Source: Zygnema cylindricum
Taxonomy: Eukaryota; Streptophyta; Zygnematophyceae; Zygnematales; Zygnemataceae
Direction: 5' to 3'
Length of the DNA stretch: 52,484 bases
Assembly (NCBI GenBank): GCA_037447655.1
Contig: JBBHKE010003178.1
Span: 64,001 to 116,484 of the forward strand
Made by a program: the position numbers and the translations under genes. Each line of letters starts with the position of its first letter. Positions within the stretch are counted from its first letter, which is position 1. The notes under the pieces are model-generated. The model saw nothing but the letters and a program-made list of their open reading frames with translations. It ran no database searches and was not told the origin of the DNA. Of this stretch, positions 46,570 through 52,484 are shown piece by piece.

Positions 46570-47496
46570 CTAATTATCTATAATAGTCATCATAAATCTC
46601 TTCCCCTTGGGTGATGGCACTCTGGCGGGCCCCCAAATATTTGTGTGTACTAAATTTAGAATCTTTTCTCCCTCATAGGAGGCAGTTTTTCGGTAGGGTA
46701 TCTTGTGTGCTTTACGTTGAGCACATCCACTACAATCACCTAGATTCTCATTCTCACTGAACTGAATTCCTTCCACTAATCCTATCTTTTTCATCTCTTT
46801 TAACTTATCTAAATTCATATGCCCAAGACTCTTATGCCACAACATTATATCATGAACAGCAGCATAATAAATTTTCTTCTTTTCATTGCTTAAAATCAAC
46901 CTAAACATCCCTTCGCTACCTTTTTGAGCAATAAAATGAACTTCATCCTCAAAACTAGCAGTAAAGACTCCTTTCCTAGTTCTAGTATCAAAACCCTTAT
47001 CATCTAATAGAAACGTAGAGTTGAGAATTTTGTTCAGCTCTGGAATAAACAATACATCGGAGAATGTAACTATGGATGTCTTTCCTTCTTTTAACACTTT
47101 TAGATCTACCGATCCTACAAGAGTAGTAGTGACTATCCTCACATCCCTGTACTCTATCTCTACGGTGGGAATCTTTCTTATCTTAGTGAACAGGTGTTTA
47201 TCTTTACACATGTGCATAGATTCGCCTGAGTCTACAATCCAACGTGCTTCACCTTTCAATCCAGTGAAAGCACATTTCTCCTTTCGTGGAATTTCGACCT
47301 CATTTTTTGCTTCCAACTCCTCATCCAATAGAAGTTTATCGTCCTCGTCCTCGGATTCCGCCTCATGTACCTGTGTCACAAGGGCTTTTTTTTTTCCTCT
47401 CGGGGGTCCACCGGTCTGCCCCTCCTTTAACCGCAACTCGGTTAACTTAGTGCATTCAACCATATTGTGTCCTGGTTTCTTAAAAAAATGGCACAA
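46570..47496 (-). pseudogene. copia protease and integrase N-terminal segment
   Basis: The longest open stretch of the relic, 308 codons: knuckle remnant, acidic linker (HEAESEDEDDKLLLDEELEA), protease with DSG, GAG_pre-integrase HHCC region, and the first integrase strand LVHTNIWGPARVPSPKGKRF. The Asp to Asn change in HTNIWGP would be a G-to-A transition and should kill integration. Confidence 0.88.
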
Positions 47497-47733
47497 ACCT
47501 TAGGGAGTCCTTGGTCCGAACTCCTCGGTGTGATTTTTCTGCCCCTCTTTTCGATAATTTCCAACCTGTTTCATAGAATTATTGTTCCTCCAATCGGTCC
47601 CAAGTGCCAAAGATTGCCCACTCTTTCCTCCCCTTCCGATCTCAATTGTATTCTCTCGAACGAGAATCATCTTTACCACTGAATTCAAAATCCACCTTGA
47701 GTCCGCCAAGTCCTGCACACGGTTGACTATGTT

Positions 47734-48033
47734 TTAGAACTCATCAGGTAAAGTCATCAGTAAATTGTTAACCTTTTCCTTTTCACTAAATACTTTTCCA
47801 GCACTCTCTAGTTCCATGAAAAGTGTAGCAAGCTCATTGCAAAAATCCAACATCTTTCCCCCTTTGTATACATAGTCGTTAGTTTTGTGATCTGCCAACA
47901 GTTGTTGCTGAATCCTACCACTTTGGTACATCTCTATGAGAGCCACCCAAAGATTGGATGCCCTCTCTACCTCTAGATGGGGAGATGCATGCCCTTGAGT
48001 AAGATGGCGGAGGATGAAGTGCTTAGCCGCCAT
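47734..48033 (-). pseudogene. copia Gag core
   Basis: 99 codons of UBN2-type Gag ending KEKVNNLLMTLPDEF then TAA where the family continues (NIVNRVQDL follows in the next codons). Upstream codons before AAKHFIL contain two stops (IDT*D*NN). Confidence 0.8.
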
Positions 48034-48769
48034 ATTGTTTTAGTCCTAGGTATCGATATCATTCTCCTCGTTCCTCGAAATAGGTGACATGAATGCCGAA
48101 CCGGTTGCTATTGGTGTGACCGTCTCCTTCTCCTTCCTTTGTCCTCCACTTCCCTTTCCTTTGTCTCCTCCGTTGAAGATGGATCTGCATCTCTAGTGAA
48201 TCTGCCTCTGTTAAACCCTGGAGGTATCCCAAGACTTGATGGACGCCTCACCTGTCAACTCACTATTCCCCAATACCGTTTCTCACATAGAGCTCCTCTC
48301 ATCATACTTTCCCAGTATATGAAGCCACCTCCATTCAATATAGGCACCCTAAAGGGTGGGCCCATAACCTGCAACTTTGCGACCTCTATAGGTCCGCAGA
48401 GTATGCACCTCAAACAAAGCCTCTAAGATAATCTTGACACCTTTGTGTTTCAGCAAGATTAACTTCCACCCTGGTAAATAAAAACTCTGACCACGTTTAC
48501 CCTTGTAAAAGGAAGACTCCCCTAATTCGATAGCAAAAAGAATCTATGAATTTGCTCCCATAAGCAGTAAGTTATGAAGGGTCAAAATTGACATTTTGTA
48601 CAGAAGCTCTCTGGGAGAGAGGGTCCAATCTATCAAATTTTTCTAAATCCTATCTCTCTCTAAAACTCTATCTACTAAAGTACGCCACCAATCATAAATA
48701 CTGTATCGTACAGAAAGGTGCAGGTGCCGGTGTTTTTCTATACGGCCATTGTACGACATGGCCAACAAG

Positions 48770-49358
48770 TTGACACATGTCATATTTGGATTCGTTAATG
48801 TATTCCTTGGGATGCCGTATTCCAATATGGTTGTGCCACGTGTTAATTGATGTGACGTTGACCGCAAACCGCGGAAAACCTATTCTGCGATCTCGGCATG
48901 CATCGCGTCCATCCGAATAAACCGGATTTCAATTGTAGCCGTCATAAATACTTGCGCGATATTTGTTTCACCTTCGAAACAAAGTGCGCAGTACCTGTTT
49001 TGGGTTTCCGTACGACATACATTACAAATTGTATTTATATCCAAATATCGCGTTAAATGAAATAACCTACGTGTACATATTTATGTAATTATCAAACCTT
49101 TTATCGTATAACCTTTATCCAGGTCTAATTGGATAAGGCTACCGGCTACCGACGCCTCTAATGGACGTAAGTACCAGGTTGAAATCCCTCGTCCGTCAAT
49201 ATCTATTTTGGTAATTCTACCAATCTAATGCCTTTCCCCGTATGGATAGCATTGGCGGCCATGGCTCTATCTCCCTCTCCAACTTTCAGTGACTGCGACA
49301 AGTGTGGGAGTTGGAGAGAGGAGTTAGAGGCAGACTGCTTCTGCCTTTTTTTTCAGCA
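48770..49358 (-). mobile_element. putative 5' LTR of the copia relic
   Basis: Begins on the minus strand with TGCTGAAAAAAAAGG at 49358, close to TGTTGAAAAATGG of the other LTR. Shared blocks in the same order: GGCCATGGCT, TTTCAGTGACT, CGACAAGTGT and GCCACGTGT. The LTRs are clearly diverged, so the insertion is old. The inner boundary and primer site are not resolved. Confidence 0.45.
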
Positions 49359-49389
49359 TTTTACAAAACCTAGAAAATACTAAAATAGC

Positions 49390-50330
49390 CTTTAATTTCT
49401 ATGAAGAAGAAAGGTTGAGGAGGAGGAGGTTGAGAGATAGTGGGAGCACTAGAATGATTTGGAATGATAGATGGAGAGTGAGAGGGATAGGGAAAAGCCC
49501 ATAGAAAAAAAGAGGGAGAATTAAAGGGAAGATTGAGGGGAAGAAAGACACGGGAGGGAAAGAGGGAGAGGGAGAGGATAAGAAAAGGGAGAGGGAGAAA
49601 AAGAGATTGCGGCAATTTGAGAGGGAGAGAAAAAGGGAGGGAGTGGCAATTTGAGAGAGAGAGAGAAAAAGGGAGAGGGAGCTATATGTTGGGTGGGAGA
49701 GGGAGAGGGGGAGTTAGAGGGAGACAGAGAGAGAGAGAGAAATAAATTGAGAGGGTATAGGAGGGAGAGAGGTAGAGGTAGAGGGAGAGAAAGAGAGAGA
49801 GAGAGACAAGGAGCAGCAGATTGATAAGAGTATAGAGTGGGAGAGAGAAAGGTAAAGGGAGGGGCAGATTTATAGGGGTAGGGGGGGGGAAAGAAATAAA
49901 AAGATAGGGAGCCAGAGATTTATATGCAGAGGGAGGGAGAGAGGGAGAGGGAGAGGGAGGAGCCAAGTAAATAGGTAACGAAGAAGGTGATGCACATTGA
50001 GGGGGAGAGGGAATAAGAGAGGAAAAGGGAAAGGTAGAGGATGAGGAAATGGGAGAGAGAGAAGGGAGAGAGTTTCAGACTAAGAAGGAGAGGATAAAGA
50101 GCCAAAGAGGGGTAGGGAGAGGGAGAGACAAAGGGCGAGAGAGGTAGATTGACTTAGAGAGAGAGAGAGGGAAAAGGAGATACCAACAAGAAGAGGGAGA
50201 GGGAGAAGGAGAGGAGCATGTTTTAAGATGAATGGAGGAAGTATAGAGGGAGATCAACAAAGGTAGGTTCGAAAGAAGTGCGGAGGGGAATGGGGGGAGG
50301 AGCTAAACGTAGAGGGAAATAGGGGGACAA
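49390..50330. repeat. GA-rich block with GAGAGGGAGAGG units
   Basis: Purine-rich on the plus strand, that is a pyrimidine tract on the minus strand. Recurrent motifs are AGAGGGAGAGGGAG and landmarks like AGATTTATAGGGG/AGATTTATATGC about 65 bp apart. The strand bias is opposite to the 15-20-kb satellite. Reading frames are composition artefacts. Confidence 0.85.
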
Positions 50331-51313
50331 TGGATATGGCGCGAGAGGGACAGGCCACTCGTGACAAGGAATCTATGGAGGTGAAATGAAGCTGGTCAGC
50401 TTCCTATTGAAACGATTAAAATTTGGCAGAATGATGGGGTAGAAGTCAAATTCATCCCAAAATAAAAAAAAAACGGTTGGTTGTGATTCATCCAAAATGG
50501 ATTTTTTTTTATAAAGACACTTTACATATGGCATTACTTCGCCCCAAATATCACCAAAGCCAAATGTTGTATTTTTATTCTATTTCTTTTCGGTATTAAT
50601 TGTAATTTGTGATCCCTTTGTCACATTGACCCATTTTTAATATATACATTAATTCTAATTTAAGGTCAAATCACAAGTTGACATTATATTAGAATAAAAT
50701 TTTATGCTAAATGAGTTCGTTGGCACCGAAATAGGGTAATTATTTACGCTAATTGTACACAACATATATAGTGTTGATATTAACTTAAACCACAAAAGAA
50801 AACCTAGCCTAAGGCGAAAACAACAAAAGTGAGAGTTCGCAATCTTTCTATGTTTGCGTGTCATGAGATACAATTAACTTCATTTACTAAAGTATTATGA
50901 CGTCCCACATGCGAACATATTTCATGTTCACACAGCGAAAGAGGCGATTGTGGGCGACGTTGGATTTTAAAAGCTTTAGTACTCAATAGATAAAGCTGTG
51001 AGTGGAGCACTAAGACTTAAAAAAATTTTGTTTAATTTCGCTCTAATGCTTACCTTTAATAGTGTTATAGTAGTTTGAGGACAACAAAGTGTATTGTACT
51101 TCTACAGAGACACGCTTCGGCATATGAGGATTGTGCAGGTATTTTGGAATGGCGCTAATGCTCGCATACAATTTCGAATATCGAACGAGCGGATTCATAA
51201 AGTCAGACATACGAAGTCTGAAGCGAACATCCGGTAGATATTCTATACGAAATTCAATATGGAACGTTGATTCGAATCGTGTCAACGGACGTGATTCGCG
51301 CGGGACCACTAGT
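50331..51313. other. unassigned AT-rich sequence
   Basis: No gene or element ends recognised. A frame at 51381-51043 (minus) runs into the MITE and has no similarity I can name. An ATTCGAATCGT/ATTCGAT-like patch (51165-51300) may be TE-derived. Confidence 0.4.
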
Positions 51314-51530
51314 GACCGCGCATCGTTATTAGTGTTATTAACTATAATTTGGGGTCTTAAAATCTTGATTTTTTTCCGCAATTAGTATACATGATTTTCG
51401 AAATTAAATTAGCAACGCTATTTAAGGATGTGGATCATAATCTGCAACGTTTCTGGCACTAAATTAGAATGAATAACACTATTTTTTTTTTACGCTATTA
51501 AACCTTTGACACTAATAACGATGCGCGGTG
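51314..51530. mobile_element. TA-family MITE, 217 bp
   Basis: Perfect 21-bp inverted ends starting ACCGCGCATCGTTATTAGTG (51315 on the left, 51529 on the right, inverted). TA follows on the right; on the left the expected TAC reads TG. The inside matches the intron relic at 1517. The ends match the large DDD transposon family. Confidence 0.82.
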
Positions 51531-51566
51531 TAGCAATTAGGGTTTTGACGTACCTCAGGTAAATTA

Positions 51567-51644
51567 GACGTACATTGTTTTAATCATGTATAGTACTAAG
51601 TGACAGACGTACATTGTTTTAATCATGTATAGTACTTAGTGACA
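51567..51644. repeat. 39-bp direct duplication
   Basis: GACGTACATTGTTTTAATCA and the following 19 bases occur twice in tandem (51567-51605 and 51606-51644) with one difference, AAGTGACA against TAGTGACA. Confidence 0.95.
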
Positions 51645-51724
51645 GGTGTAGCTCTATGATTAGTGTAAGACCAAGTTGATTACTCTGTGAGTATAACTTG
51701 AAGGACTTAGATTATTTTCATTAT

Positions 51725-52130
51725 CACAGATGAGTTTATCAAAGTAATGGCACATTGTTTTTCTCCAACTTTGACCTGATGGTGTGATCACCCTGATTGA
51801 AACTCTGTGGAGATTTTTGATGACCTAAAAACTATTTTTCTACGTAGTTTGAGTCTGTTTTGTAAATTGTGTAGAATTCTATGGGAATTCTACCTGTTAA
51901 GCTTGAATAGCTGCCAACTAGTTTTTGGGAAACTTTGAAGCATATATCTCCTAGATTCCTCAGTGGATTTCGCTGTAACTGTGGGAGTTTATATTGTCTA
52001 TGGTATACTCCATATTAGTGTAGTTTGTGGTGTCTTTGTTTATTGTGGAGCAATCAGTGATGTCTAAAACAAAACATTTTTGGAGTAGTCTGTAGGTGTT
52101 TCTGAGAGTAATCCATAGAGGAAATAGGCT
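51725..52130 (+). repeat. dispersed repeat, inverted relative to 43.24-43.50 kb
   Basis: Shares several 15-20-bp blocks with the reverse complement of the 43-kb copy. Relative to that copy it carries about 180 extra bases between AGAATTCT and the GGAGTAGTCTG block. No coding potential. Confidence 0.6.
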
Positions 52131-52352
52131 ATGGACAACAGGCGAATGTGTGCAACGTAGTTTTTGGCCACCGGATTAAATCCCATTTTTTGAGCACACG
52201 TTCTTATGGGTGCGCGTCTGATTTAATTCATTTTTTGAAAAAATTCACATTTTAAGGTCCATTTATGTACATACTGACATCGAGCATACACCACCCTATT
52301 TAGATCTTTATTGTACTTTTGTTCTTAACGCTATTTTGTAATAAACCTTAAT

Positions 52353-52484
<132 letters not shown>

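Larger units (their letters stand above)
45837..48362 (-). pseudogene. Ty1/copia gag-pol relic with reverse transcriptase deleted
   Basis: Minus-strand order: Gag N-terminus from ATG 48362 (PILNGGGFIYWESMM), Gag core 48033-47734 (AAKHFILRHLTQGH, SNLWVALIEMYQS), a zinc knuckle that lost its second Cys (CHFFKKPGHNMVEC), protease WIVDSGESMHMC, pre-integrase MLWHKSLGHMNLDKL with CSGCAQRKAH, integrase HTNIWGP (first catalytic Asp now Asn), VRSDNGGEY and NGVAEKLNR, to SHLKVFASRVF near 46150. The frame then jumps to the RNase H end (FSDNQAAIAIAANPKHHYKA, MDIRLSFVREKV, MVADMITKLV, to about 45890). The reverse transcriptase is absent. Stops and frameshifts in gag. Order PR-IN-(RT)-RH is copia. Confidence 0.85.

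Noticed and set aside
49533-50260. Open frames in the GA-rich block near 50 kb
   Set aside because: Low-complexity R/E/G or S/P/L translation, no start context or conserved motif.

Overview
The window looks like nuclear DNA of a green plant (streptophyte) with a large, transposon-rich genome. The evidence is one conserved plant gene with small exons, long GT-AG introns full of repeats, a Ty1/copia relic and several families of DNA transposons. A charophyte alga fits the divergence of the gene from its land-plant orthologues as I remember them, but the sequence does not prove this.

1-10.4 kb: one host gene on the minus strand. I could join ten in-phase exons (471 codons) into an OEP61/TPR7-type protein, a membrane-anchored TPR receptor that binds the Hsp70 C-terminus. 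The last exon, with the expected membrane anchor, lies beyond base 1. The introns hold minisatellites, three decayed MITEs and a copia LTR/primer-site relic.

10.4-14 kb: upstream of the gene come a 374-bp hAT-like MITE with a C14/G17 hairpin in its middle, two identical back-to-back 216-bp TA-flanked MITEs, and purine/pyrimidine tracts.

14-42.9 kb: a nest of one family of large DNA transposons, in at least four copies here named S, P, R and Q/T. TIRs resemble CACCGTGAATCGTTATTAG and lie next to TA target duplications. The family encodes a multi-exon pogo/Tc1-like DDD transposase which, from memory, resembles transposases common in oomycetes. Copy R (9.4 kb, both TIRs kept) sits inside copy P. 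In P, R and Q/T a second, unrecognised reading frame (ORF2) lies inside the first large intron of the transposase gene, on the same strand. All copies are broken by stops and frameshifts. A 5-kb pyrimidine-rich satellite (15.4-20.4 kb) separates S from P.

42.9-52.5 kb: a copia leader fragment, a 13-bp-arm palindrome, a 722-bp hAT-type element with a perfect 8-bp target duplication, a copia element on the minus strand that lost its reverse transcriptase, a GA-rich block, another MITE of the TA family, a dispersed repeat, and a terminal (CT)n run.

Only the OEP61-like gene looks functional. The most novel signal is the intron-embedded ORF2 kept at the same place in three transposon copies.
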